From NCBI GenBank assembly GCA_028696285.1, contig JAQVHJ010000024.1, positions 1-12,860 of the forward strand: a DNA stretch of 12,860 nucleotides, in the 5' to 3' direction. The position numbers were made by a program, and so were the translations under genes. Source of the DNA: a bacterium. GTDB lineage: Bacteria; AUK180; JAQVHJ01. The notes below the pieces were generated by a model. That model searched no databases, was not told the DNA's origin, and saw only the letters and a list, made by a program, of their open reading frames with translations. The first letter of the stretch is position 1. Each line of letters begins with the position of its first letter. This document shows positions 5,834 through 12,860 of this stretch, in pieces.

Positions 5834-5849
5834 TTTTTTAACTTTAGCA

Positions 5850-5911
5850 CGCCTTCATAAAACGGGTCTCCGAGGCATCGGAGCAGAAGGCGGTGGAAGA
5901 ACCCCAGGAGG
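5850..5911 (+). promoter_or_regulatory. Structured 5' leader of rpsB, possible S2 autoregulatory element
   Basis: Outer stem CGCCTTC (5850-5856) with GAAGGCG (5886-5892); inner stem CTCCGA (5868-5873) with TCGGAG (5878-5883), loop GGCA. GGGT (5864-5867), in the internal loop, can pair with ACCC (5901-5904) directly before the AGGAGG at 5906-5911, forming a pseudoknot at the ribosome binding site. rpsB leaders are known autoregulatory elements in gammaproteobacteria; whether this one binds S2 is inference. Confidence 0.5.
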
Positions 5912-5916
5912 ATTAG

Positions 5917-6768
5917 ATGCAGAAAGTAACTATGAAAGAACTTCTGGAAGCGGGTGTACATTTCGGGCACCAGACCAGGAGATGGAATCCGAAGATGAAG
6001 AAATACATCTTTGGGGAGAGGAACGGAATTTACATTATAGATCTTCAGAAATCACTGAAGTTATTCAATGAAGCATACCGTTTCTTAAGAGACGCCATTA
6101 AAGACGGAAAGAGTATCATGATGATAGGTACCAAGCGTCAGGCGCAGGAGATTATTGAAACCGAATCGAAGAAATTGGGAATCCCGTACATTTCACAGCG
6201 GTGGCTTGGCGGGTCTCTTACCAATTTTGAAACGGTTAAGAAGAGTATTCAGAAGATGAAATCTCTTGAAGAGAAGCTGTCATCTGAAGAGAAATTTTAC
6301 ACAAAGAAAGAAAAAATAATTCTGCAGCATAAGTATGAGAAACTTCACAAGAATCTTGAGGGTTTGAAGGATATGCGCAGGATTCCTGACATAGTATTTG
6401 TAATTGACGTTAAGAAAGAACGTAATGCAATCTACGAAGCCCGGAAGTTAGGTTTGGATATCATTGCAATCTGCGATACCAATGCAGATCCGGACTTAGT
6501 TGACTATCCCATTCCCGGGAATGACGATGCTATCCGTTCAATCAAACTTATCACAACAAAGCTTGCCAATGCAATCATTGAAGGCCATGCTCTTCATTCA
6601 AAGGATATTGAAGATAAGAAAGGTGTGAAGCCGGTAAAAGAGATTGAAGAAAAGAAACCGGTAAAGCCGATAAAAGATACAGAAGAGAAGAAGACGACAA
6701 GGCATTCAAAGACAACGGAAAAGGCATCAGAAAAGCCGGTCCACAAAGACAAAGAAGAATCCGAATAA
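5917..6768 (+). CDS. rpsB: 30S ribosomal protein S2 with repetitive charged tail
   Basis: 283 residues; the S2 body ends at about residue 226. S2 binds late to the small subunit and helps recruit S1. Clear motifs: LLEAGVHFGHQTRRWNPKMK (9-28), a GERNGIYIIDLQKS block (33-46), GTKRQAQEII (71-80), SQRWLGGSLTNF (93-104), DTNADPD (187-193) and IPGNDDAIRSI (199-209). From Lys229 to His276 the tail is four units of 12 residues, each starting with Lys and mostly containing Glu-Lys-Lys, ending in an acidic stretch. Many S2 proteins have charged tails, but this regularity is notable. AGGAGG lies 5 bases before the ATG. tsf follows after 39 bases, as in most bacteria. Confidence 0.97.
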   Translation: MQKVTMKELLEAGVHFGHQTRRWNPKMKKYIFGERNGIYIIDLQKSLKLFNEAYRFLRDAIKDGKSIMMIGTKRQAQEIIETESKKLGIPYISQRWLGGSLTNFETVKKSIQKMKSLEEKLSSEEKFYTKKEKIILQHKYEKLHKNLEGLKDMRRIPDIVFVIDVKKERNAIYEARKLGLDIIAICDTNADPDLVDYPIPGNDDAIRSIKLITTKLANAIIEGHALHSKDIEDKKGVKPVKEIEEKKPVKPIKDTEEKKTTRHSKTTEKASEKPVHKDKEESE

Positions 6769-6807
6769 AGTCTGAGACTTCAGGAAAATAATTATACAGG
6801 AGGAAAA

Positions 6808-7407
6808 ATGAAGATTGATGTTGAATTAGTAAAGGAATTAAGACGGCTCACGAGCGCTGGGGTAATGGACTGTAAAACCGCGCTTGAAGAGAGCGAAGGA
6901 GATGTTCAGAAGGCAATAGATATATTAAGGAAGAAAGGCATTTCAAAAGCAGCAAATAAATCAGACAGAGCAACCAACCAGGGAACCATATCCAGTTATG
7001 TCCATTTTAACGGGCAGTTAGGGTCGCTTGTTGAGATCTTATGCGAAACAGATTTTGTTTCCAGCAACAAAGAGTTTAAGGAGTTTGCTGAGTTAATCGC
7101 GATGCATATTGCCGCATCACAACCGACCTATATTTCCAAGGAAGATGTTCCCCAGGATGTGATTGACAGGGAGAAGGAAATTTACCGTGATCAGATGAAA
7201 GATGAGAAAAAGCCCGATAACATTAAAGAAAAGATTATAGAGAACAAGCTGAATAAATTTTATGAAGAGAACTGTCTAATTCATCAGATATACAGTAATG
7301 AAGACCAGTTCAAGGGAACAGTTGATGAATTTATTAAATCACATATTGCAAAGTTTGGTGAGAATATTAAGGTTTCGAGATTCTCATTATTTAAGATAGG
7401 AAGTTAA
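6808..7407 (+). CDS. tsf: Elongation factor Ts, short form
   Basis: 199 residues, the compact form also found in thermophiles and several deep lineages (E. coli has 283). EF-Ts is the nucleotide exchange factor of EF-Tu. An N-terminal UBA-like domain (1-45) contains VKELRRLTSAGVMDCKTAL. The exchange motif TDFV is at 81-84 within CETDFVSSN. The coiled region (about 120-150) and C-terminal GENIKVSRFSLFKIG are typical; the second core subdomain of long forms is absent. AGGAGG lies 4 bases before ATG. The stop codon is one base before the pyrH start, so expression is coupled. Confidence 0.96.
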   Translation: MKIDVELVKELRRLTSAGVMDCKTALEESEGDVQKAIDILRKKGISKAANKSDRATNQGTISSYVHFNGQLGSLVEILCETDFVSSNKEFKEFAELIAMHIAASQPTYISKEDVPQDVIDREKEIYRDQMKDEKKPDNIKEKIIENKLNKFYEENCLIHQIYSNEDQFKGTVDEFIKSHIAKFGENIKVSRFSLFKIGS

Positions 7408-7408
7408 A

Positions 7409-8116
7409 TTGCGTAATTTAAAGAGTATTATTTTAAAATTAAGCGGAGAGATTCTTTCTACGGAGAAGGATATTTTTAACGAAAAGGGATTTTCATTAAT
7501 TTATAATGAATTAACCTCCGCGTTATCATCCTTTCCCGGGTTAAAGATAGGAATTGTCATCGGCGGCGGGAATATTTACCGAGGCCGAACAAAGATCTTT
7601 TCCCGAGTTTCCGGTGATACGATGGGGATGCTTGCAACCGTAATCAATTCAATTGCCCTTAAAGATTACTTTTCCGGGAAAGGTTTAAAGGCCCGAGTCT
7701 TCACACCTTTTCTAATGACAAAGATTGGAGAGGTCTTTACTGTTGATGCGGCGTTTGAATCGTTCACTTCAGGGAATATCAATATTTATGCGGGAGGAAC
7801 GGGGAATCCGTTCTTTTCAACAGATTCCCTGGCGGTATTGCGGGCATTGGAAACAAATGCCGATATGGTTTTAAAAGCTACTAAGGTTGACGGGGTTTAT
7901 GATTCTGACCCGAAAGAGAATAAAAATGCAAAGAAATTTAACAATATTACGCATGTTGAGGTTGTTCAGAAAAAATTGAATGTAATGGATTTACCGGCCA
8001 TTTCACTTGCCTTAGAAAGTAATCTTGAGATTTTTGTATTTGATTTTTTCAAGCCGGGTAATTTAAAGAGGGTAATCAGCGGGGAGTTAGAGCTTGGAAC
8101 CCTGGTTAAATCATAA
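7409..8116 (+). CDS. pyrH: Uridylate (UMP) kinase
   Basis: 235 residues, usual length, starting at a TTG one base after the tsf stop, with AGGAAG (7398-7403) five bases upstream. PyrH phosphorylates UMP to UDP with ATP and is a hexamer of the amino acid kinase fold. Visible motifs: ILKLSGE (8-14), IGGGNIYRGR (51-60), GDTMGMLATVIN (69-80), YAGGTGNPFFSTDS (127-140) and KATKVDGVYDSDP (156-168). Position between tsf and frr is the conserved bacterial order. No in-frame ATG gives a better N-terminus, so TTG is the likely start. Confidence 0.96.
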   Translation: MRNLKSIILKLSGEILSTEKDIFNEKGFSLIYNELTSALSSFPGLKIGIVIGGGNIYRGRTKIFSRVSGDTMGMLATVINSIALKDYFSGKGLKARVFTPFLMTKIGEVFTVDAAFESFTSGNINIYAGGTGNPFFSTDSLAVLRALETNADMVLKATKVDGVYDSDPKENKNAKKFNNITHVEVVQKKLNVMDLPAISLALESNLEIFVFDFFKPGNLKRVISGELELGTLVKS

Positions 8117-8131
8117 AAGGGAGCATGAAAT

Positions 8132-8689
8132 ATGTTAAATGAAGTTTATGAAGATACCAATTCAAAGATGCAGAAGACGATAGATTCTTTTAAGAAGGAC
8201 CTGTCAAAGATCCGGACCGGCCGGGCAAACCCTTCGGTTTTAGAAGATTTAAAGATCAATTACTATAATACCCCGACCCCGTTAAAGCAGCTTGCCGGGA
8301 TTGCAGTTCCTGAACCGCGTTTAATTGTAATCCAGCCTTGGGACAAGAGTGCTTTAGGTGAGATTGAAAAAGCGATAATGACAGCAGACTTAGGATTCAA
8401 TCCGAATAATGACGGGAATATAATCAGGATCCCGATCCCGCCGTTAACAGAAGAGACAAGAAAAGAGATAGTAAAGAAGGTGAAGAAGATGGCTGAGGAA
8501 GCAAAGATTGCGATACGTAATATTAGACAGGAGTCCAACGATCTTATTAAGGAATTGGAAAAGGGTAAGGATATCTCTGAAGATGAGAAGCATTCCGGTT
8601 TTACTCATGTCCAAAAAATTCATGATGATTATATTGTTAAGGTAAATGATATAGCAGAAAAGAAAGAAAAGGAGATAATGGAGATTTAA
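8132..8689 (+). CDS. frr: Ribosome recycling factor
   Basis: 185 residues, the normal RRF length. RRF and EF-G split post-termination ribosomes. The three-helix bundle is seen as the N-terminal helix with KIRTGRANPSVLE (26-38), the middle beta domain with YYNTPTPLKQLAGIAVPEPRL (44-64) and GNIIRIPIPPLTEETR (95-110), and the long C-terminal helices with RNIRQESND (129-137). AAGGGAG (8117-8123) lies 8 bases before ATG and follows directly on the pyrH stop. It is the last gene before an intrinsic terminator. Confidence 0.96.
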   Translation: MLNEVYEDTNSKMQKTIDSFKKDLSKIRTGRANPSVLEDLKINYYNTPTPLKQLAGIAVPEPRLIVIQPWDKSALGEIEKAIMTADLGFNPNNDGNIIRIPIPPLTEETRKEIVKKVKKMAEEAKIAIRNIRQESNDLIKELEKGKDISEDEKHSGFTHVQKIHDDYIVKVNDIAEKKEKEIMEI

Positions 8690-8724
8690 CCGGTCTCTTT
8701 TTCAAGGTACTATTTAAAACCTGG

Positions 8725-8761
8725 ACTCCCCCTTCAGGATTTTGAAGGGGGAGTTTTTTTT
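8725..8761 (+). terminator. Intrinsic terminator after frr
   Basis: A perfect 12-base-pair stem, ACTCCCCCTTCA (8725-8736) with TGAAGGGGGAGT (8743-8754), has a 6-base loop and runs into eight T (8754-8761). It lies between frr and uppS, ending 24 bases before the uppS start. No full promoter fits in between. Confidence 0.92.
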
Positions 8762-8784
8762 AAAAAGGGCCTGCGGAGTAATAT

Positions 8785-9522
8785 ATGGATAAAATTTCTG
8801 ACAGTTTAATGAAGAAGATAGATTTCACAAGATTACCGAATCATGTTGCCTTTATCATGGACGGAAACGGCCGTTGGGCGAAGAAGCGCGGTTTACCACG
8901 TGTTTTAGGGCATAGGGAAGGAATTAAGAATGCGGTGAGTGTTGTTGAGGGATTAGTCCAGTTAAAGATTAAGAACGGAACACTCTATGCCTTTTCCACG
9001 GAAAACTGGGCACGTCCGAAGGATGAAGTCTCCGCATTAATGAATATATTCCGTGAAAATTTCATTTTGAAGAAAGATCTGCTGATAGAGAATGGAGTAA
9101 AGCTTCGGTTACTTGGAGAATACAGGGAGTTCCCTGAAGACATCGTCAAATCAATCGACGAAATGATTGAAGTTACAAAGAATAATAAGAATCTCGAGCT
9201 TGCTATTGCCCTTAATTACGGGTCACGCCAGGAGATCATAAGAGTAGTGAAGAAGATTATAGAAGATGGAACAAAACCGGAAGAAGTGGATATTGATTTA
9301 ATTTCAAGGAACATGTATTCTGCAGGGATGCCTGATCCGGATTTATTGATCAGGACCAGCGGCGAGTTCAGGATAAGCAATTTTCTGCTGTGGCAGGTTG
9401 CTTATACAGAATTCTATATCACTGAAAAATACTGGCCTCAGTTCAAGGCAGATGACCTGGCGGAAGCTGTGATCTGGTTCCAAGCACGTGAACGGAGATT
9501 TGGAGGGCTTAGTGGCAAATAA
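8785..9522 (+). CDS. uppS: Isoprenyl transferase (undecaprenyl diphosphate synthase)
   Basis: 245 residues. It condenses isopentenyl diphosphate units onto farnesyl diphosphate to make the C55 carrier lipid for peptidoglycan and other envelope polymers. Cis-prenyltransferase motifs: HVAFIMDGNGRWAKKRG (20-36) with catalytic Asp26, GHREG (42-46), YAFSTENWARP (68-78), ALNYGSRQEI (142-151) and the stretch 183-204 holding Arg190 and Arg196 with RTSGE and RISNF. GGAG (8775-8778) is 6 bases from ATG. It follows a terminator closely, so it either depends on readthrough or has an unseen promoter. Its end overlaps cdsA by 11 bases. Confidence 0.96.
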   Translation: MDKISDSLMKKIDFTRLPNHVAFIMDGNGRWAKKRGLPRVLGHREGIKNAVSVVEGLVQLKIKNGTLYAFSTENWARPKDEVSALMNIFRENFILKKDLLIENGVKLRLLGEYREFPEDIVKSIDEMIEVTKNNKNLELAIALNYGSRQEIIRVVKKIIEDGTKPEEVDIDLISRNMYSAGMPDPDLLIRTSGEFRISNFLLWQVAYTEFYITEKYWPQFKADDLAEAVIWFQARERRFGGLSGK

Positions 9523-10399
9523 TAATGAATTATTAAAACGAATATTGGTTGCGGTAATTGCAATACCGGTTCTGCTGTTTATCTTTTGGCTCGGGGGTCC
9601 GTATTTTGCCGGGCTGATAGGGGTGATCAGCATTATAGGGTATTATGAATTCTTATCAAAGACATTAAAATCGAATTCGAAAATCGTTCTAATTTCCGCG
9701 TTGGTTTTTAGTGCATTGTTTCAAACAATTATTGTCTCAGCGATTCCAGTCCGGTCATTACCGGCTGATTATTCGGTCATTATGCGTTTAATTAGTTCTA
9801 TTCCGATACTTATGTTTGTCATATTAATTTCTATTTATTTTCTATTTAATGTGATCATGTTCATTTCTTCTGTCAGGGAGAATCTCACGAATGATTTCAG
9901 TATGGTAATCCTTGGATTTTTCTACACACAGATTTTATTTTCCATCATTACATTTCTCCGTGACGGATATTCAAAGGAAGGATTTTTAATAGTTCTGTTT
10001 ATCTTTATTATGATTTGGATCAATGACTCAGCGGCATATTTCGGAGGGATGCTTTTCGGAAAACGTAAACTTTCGCCGAAATTAAGCCCGAAAAAGACCA
10101 TTGAAGGATTTGTAACCACATTAATTGTAACACCGGTTTTCGGATTGATCTTTTTTTATATATTCAAGTTCCCCGTAAATATTTTTCAAACAGTAATTTT
10201 AAGTTTAATTGTTTCCGTTTTCGGAATGCTCGGGGATTTATTTGAATCCGGAATGAAGCGGTCATTGGGAATAAAGGATTTCGGGTCCATTTTACCGGGT
10301 CATGGCGGGATACTTGACCGGTTCGATTCAGTGTTATTAGTATCGGCAGTTATCTTTATCGGGTACTATTTTCCGAAATGGTTAAACTATCCAATATAA
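9512..10399 (+). CDS. cdsA: Phosphatidate cytidylyltransferase (CDP-diglyceride synthase)
   Basis: 295 residues from a GTG at 9512. The frame is open further upstream to a GTG at 9488, but GGAGG (9502-9506) lies 5 bases before 9512 and the shorter N-terminus is typical. It makes CDP-diacylglycerol from phosphatidate and CTP in the inner membrane. About eight hydrophobic segments are seen, the first at about 10-28. Family signatures: NDSAAYFGGMLFGKRKLSP (171-189), SPKKTIEG (192-199) and the CDS signature at 241-273 (GDLFESGMKR, then KDFGSILPGHGGILDRFDS), with the metal-binding acidic residues present. The start lies inside uppS (11-base overlap). dxr follows after 12 bases. Confidence 0.95.
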   Translation: MANNNELLKRILVAVIAIPVLLFIFWLGGPYFAGLIGVISIIGYYEFLSKTLKSNSKIVLISALVFSALFQTIIVSAIPVRSLPADYSVIMRLISSIPILMFVILISIYFLFNVIMFISSVRENLTNDFSMVILGFFYTQILFSIITFLRDGYSKEGFLIVLFIFIMIWINDSAAYFGGMLFGKRKLSPKLSPKKTIEGFVTTLIVTPVFGLIFFYIFKFPVNIFQTVILSLIVSVFGMLGDLFESGMKRSLGIKDFGSILPGHGGILDRFDSVLLVSAVIFIGYYFPKWLNYPI

Positions 10400-10411
10400 T
10401 AAGGGAATAAC

Positions 10412-11557
10412 ATGGAAAAGAAAACAATAGTAATTTTAGGTTCGACCGGGTCAATAGGGGTAAATACTCTTGAGGTTCTCCGGAAATTTCCTGATCGTTT
10501 CGAGATTAAATTTCTTGTTGCGAATACAAACTGGGAGCTTCTCAAGCAGCAGGCGCAGGAGTTCAAGGTAAAGACAGTCGGATTATTCTCTGACCAGGCA
10601 GCAAGGGCTTTAAGGAATGCATTGGGCGGTGAATATACCATACTTTCAGGAGAAACTGAGATCCTTGATTTTCTCAGCACACCATTTGACATAGTTGTTT
10701 CAGCATTGGTCGGAAGCGCCGGGTTGAAGCCGACTTACCGGGCGATTGATTCGGGATCAAATTTATGCCTTGCAAATAAGGAATCAATAGTTGTCGGAGG
10801 AGAGATTTTAATTCCTCATATAATAAGGAAGGGCATTAAATTCGTTCCGATTGATTCAGAACACTCTGCAATGTTCCAGATCCTGAACGGGTATGGGAAG
10901 GTAAATATGAAGCGCGCGATATTAACTGCCTCGGGCGGTCCGTTCTTCAAAAAGGAAGATGTTTCAGAAGTAACGATTGAAGAGGCATTAAATCACCCGA
11001 CCTGGAAGATGGGAGCAAAGATCTCGATTGATTCAGCGACCTTAATGAATAAAGGTTTTGAAATAATAGAAGCCCATTGGCTTTTTGGGATTGATTATAA
11101 TCAGCTTGAGGTTTTAATTCACCCTCAAAGTCTGGTTCATGCGATGGTTGAATATAACGATGGGAGTCTTTTTGCATTAATCTCCCCCGCTGATATGAAG
11201 TTCCCCATAACCTACAGTTTATTCTATCCGGAAAAGATTTCGATGCCATTTGAGACACTGGATTTGAAGCAGCTTGAGAACCTGAATTTTTATAAGCCTG
11301 ATTTAAATCAATTTCCGTTATTAAAGCTTGCATACCATGCCGGCCGTTCAGGGGGAGCATATCCGGCAGTGTTAACCGGAGCGAATGACATTGCTGTCGA
11401 GTTATTTTTAAAGGGTAAGATAAAATTTGAACAGATCTCCGAGATTGTTCACTGGGTTTTGGATAAACATAATTCAGTTCCGAAAATAAATATTGAGATA
11501 TTATTGGAAGAGATTAGAAACGCTCAGGAACAAGTTAGGAGCAAGTATGATATTTAA
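10412..11557 (+). CDS. dxr: 1-deoxy-D-xylulose 5-phosphate reductoisomerase (MEP pathway)
   Basis: 381 residues, full length. It rearranges and reduces DXP to methylerythritol phosphate with NADPH, the first committed step toward IPP, and so feeds uppS next door. NADPH motif GSTGSIG is at 10-16; CLANKES (119-125); metal ligands Asp148 and Glu150 in DSEHSAMFQ; TASGGPFF (172-179); the catalytic block 194-225 (HPTWKMG, then KISIDSATLMNKGFEIIEAH) with Glu217 as third ligand; HPQSLVHAMVEY (237-248). The usual Asn-Ala-Ala-Asn-Glu-Ile motif is Thr-Gly-Ala-Asn-Asp-Ile here (322-327), a mild departure. AAGGGA lies 5 bases before ATG. The end overlaps rseP by 11 bases. Confidence 0.96.
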   Translation: MEKKTIVILGSTGSIGVNTLEVLRKFPDRFEIKFLVANTNWELLKQQAQEFKVKTVGLFSDQAARALRNALGGEYTILSGETEILDFLSTPFDIVVSALVGSAGLKPTYRAIDSGSNLCLANKESIVVGGEILIPHIIRKGIKFVPIDSEHSAMFQILNGYGKVNMKRAILTASGGPFFKKEDVSEVTIEEALNHPTWKMGAKISIDSATLMNKGFEIIEAHWLFGIDYNQLEVLIHPQSLVHAMVEYNDGSLFALISPADMKFPITYSLFYPEKISMPFETLDLKQLENLNFYKPDLNQFPLLKLAYHAGRSGGAYPAVLTGANDIAVELFLKGKIKFEQISEIVHWVLDKHNSVPKINIEILLEEIRNAQEQVRSKYDI

Positions 11558-12851
11558 TATCTTAAAAGCTGTTCTTGGCTTTTCCGTTATGATTTTTATA
11601 CATGAACTTGGGCATTTCATAGCATGCAAGATGGTCGGGGTTCGAGTTGAGGTCTTCTCCATAGGTTTTGTTCCTATAATTAAGAAGAAGTTCGGGGATA
11701 CCGAGTATGCCATAGGAGCGATCCCGTTCGGCGGGTACGTAAAACCGGCCGGAGGTGATTTATCCGCAGATACAGAAGAATCTACCGGGGCCCCGGATGA
11801 ATTCCTTTCGAAGAATTTCTGGCAGAAGACTTTTATTTTAATAGCAGGTCCGTTCATGAACGTGGTTCTTGCGGTTATTTCATTCTGGATAATTGCATTT
11901 TTCATCGGCATATCTGATTATCGGCCGGATAACCGGGTCGGCGGGCCTTTGGAAGAAGGGTACCCGGCAATAGAGAATGGCCTTCAGGTCGGAGACAGGA
12001 TTGTTGCCATAAACGGAGAGAAGACAGCAACCTGGACAGACGTCCTTAAACATATCGGAAACAGCGGGGGGAAAGAACAGGTATATACAATGCAGCGCGG
12101 AAATGAAATATATGAAGTGAAGATGACCCCGAAGAAAGACCCTGATTATGGGCATTACCGGATCGGGATCACGCAATTCATTGAGCCGGTCTTAGGGGGG
12201 ATGGATAAGGATTCCCCGGCATTTAAAGCTGGATTGCGAGAAGGAGATAAAATAATTGAGGTGAATGGAGTGGAAGTTAAATCATTCCCAATGGTTGACA
12301 CCTCGGAAGAACCGCTTAAATTAAAGATTGTGAGAGAAGGAAAATACCTTGAGTTTACAATTGTCCCGGAAAAGGTAGGGGGATTGAATTACTCCGGGAA
12401 CTATGAAAAGCAGTTTTCCTACGGAATTTCAATATTTGTACCGAGAAAGAAACTTCCGTTTTTTGAATCGGTCGGATACAGTTTTAAAATGACAGGAGTT
12501 GGCCTGCTTCTTATTTTCCAGTCACTGAAGATGATTTCTCAAAAGCTCTCCAATGCAAAGCAGTTAGGTGGTCCGATATTGATCTCCTATATTCTATACG
12601 AGACCTCAAAAAGCAGTTTAGGCGACCTGCTTTCAATTATCGGGTTACTGAGTATAAACCTTGCATTTATTAATCTGTTCCCTTTGATAATAATCACAGA
12701 CGGCGGACAGATAACCATATTTGCCATTGAGAGTTTACGAAAGAAGCCATTATCTGCAGAGAGCAGGGCAAAGTTAAATTTCATAGGATTTATGTTGGTT
12801 GTCTCCTTAATGGTTTTTGTAATAGTAAATGATGTTATAAGGTTTTTTTAA
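11547..12851 (+). CDS. rseP: RIP metalloprotease RseP (site-2 protease family)
   Basis: 434 residues from ATG at 11547, chosen because AGGAG (11537-11541) is 5 bases upstream; the open frame extends 18 codons further into dxr. An inner membrane zinc protease that cuts within the membrane, typically releasing sigma factor from an anti-sigma protein or clearing signal peptides. HELGH is at 19-23, FGGYVKPAGG at 61-70, AGPFMNVVLA at 100-109, two PDZ domains at about 128-193 and 212-276, then membrane helices near 310-328 and 340-378. The third ligand motif is unusual: Asn376 to Asp385 spans nine steps rather than eight and lacks the second proline. The rest is intact, so it is probably active. 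Two PDZ domains match the RseP of diderms. Confidence 0.93.
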   Translation: MIFNILKAVLGFSVMIFIHELGHFIACKMVGVRVEVFSIGFVPIIKKKFGDTEYAIGAIPFGGYVKPAGGDLSADTEESTGAPDEFLSKNFWQKTFILIAGPFMNVVLAVISFWIIAFFIGISDYRPDNRVGGPLEEGYPAIENGLQVGDRIVAINGEKTATWTDVLKHIGNSGGKEQVYTMQRGNEIYEVKMTPKKDPDYGHYRIGITQFIEPVLGGMDKDSPAFKAGLREGDKIIEVNGVEVKSFPMVDTSEEPLKLKIVREGKYLEFTIVPEKVGGLNYSGNYEKQFSYGISIFVPRKKLPFFESVGYSFKMTGVGLLLIFQSLKMISQKLSNAKQLGGPILISYILYETSKSSLGDLLSIIGLLSINLAFINLFPLIIITDGGQITIFAIESLRKKPLSAESRAKLNFIGFMLVVSLMVFVIVNDVIRFF

Positions 12852-12860
12852 ATGAAAAGG
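12852..12860 (+). CDS. Possible start of a further gene, cut by the window edge
   Basis: ATG-AAA-AGG begins directly after the rseP stop codon, with a weak TAAGG about 8 bases upstream. Only three codons are visible, so neither its reality nor its identity can be judged. The tight spacing of this cluster makes a co-transcribed gene plausible. Confidence 0.35.

Noticed and set aside
10947..11360. A 137-codon open frame opposite dxr
   Set aside because: dxr on the other strand has complete catalytic motifs over the same bases; the antisense product has no recognisable domain.
11501..11911. A 136-codon open frame opposite the dxr/rseP junction
   Set aside because: It is antisense to the HELGH and AGPFMN regions of rseP and has no domain pattern of its own.

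Overview
The window looks like a chromosomal segment from an uncultured, AT-rich bacterium. It is dominated by housekeeping genes, with repeat-laden spacers between them. Promoters are of the classical sigma-70 type (a perfect TTGACA-N17-TATAAT before rplM) and many genes have AGGAGG-type ribosome binding sites, which argues against Bacteroidota. An RseP-like protease with two PDZ domains and the uppS-cdsA-dxr-rseP cluster suggest a diderm. The phylum cannot be fixed from sequence reading alone; a deep-branching candidate phylum is plausible, but this is inference.

Left part (1-1791, minus strand): a PTS EIIA protein gene (ptsN-like) has its own extended -10 promoter. It is followed 4 bases later by a secreted phosphodiester glycosidase (NAGPA domain) gene that runs off the left edge. 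The spacer 1738-2224 holds two divergent promoters, a heptamer microrepeat and two long inverted-repeat elements. A plus-strand operon then runs small DUF4190-like membrane protein, recO, ispF (2225-3801). The minus-strand speD gene overlaps the 3' end of ispF tail to tail.

Spacer 4142-4989 is a non-coding block of about 850 bases. It holds the speD promoter, heptamer arrays, a hairpin with a T-run that may end a short RNA, a 75-base imperfect direct repeat, a palindrome and the strong rplM promoter.

Right part (4990-12860, all plus): rplM-rpsI-[structured leader]-rpsB-tsf-pyrH-frr, an intrinsic terminator, then uppS-cdsA-dxr-rseP and possibly the first three codons of another gene. This is the conserved translation/lipid cluster: ribosomal proteins and translation factors, UMP kinase, undecaprenyl and phospholipid precursor synthesis, the MEP isoprenoid pathway (dxr here, ispF upstream) and intramembrane proteolysis. 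Several starts are non-ATG (TTG for pyrH, GTG for cdsA). The speD, cdsA and rseP starts are placed by their Shine-Dalgarno sequences inside longer open frames.

I see no transposase, CRISPR array, phage gene, toxin-antitoxin or defence system. The least explained content is in the spacers: five 7-base-periodic microarrays in about 3 kb, paired inverted-repeat elements and a possible small RNA. Other points worth checking are a structured rpsB leader, a one-residue insertion in the RseP active-site motif and a 12-residue repeat tail on S2.
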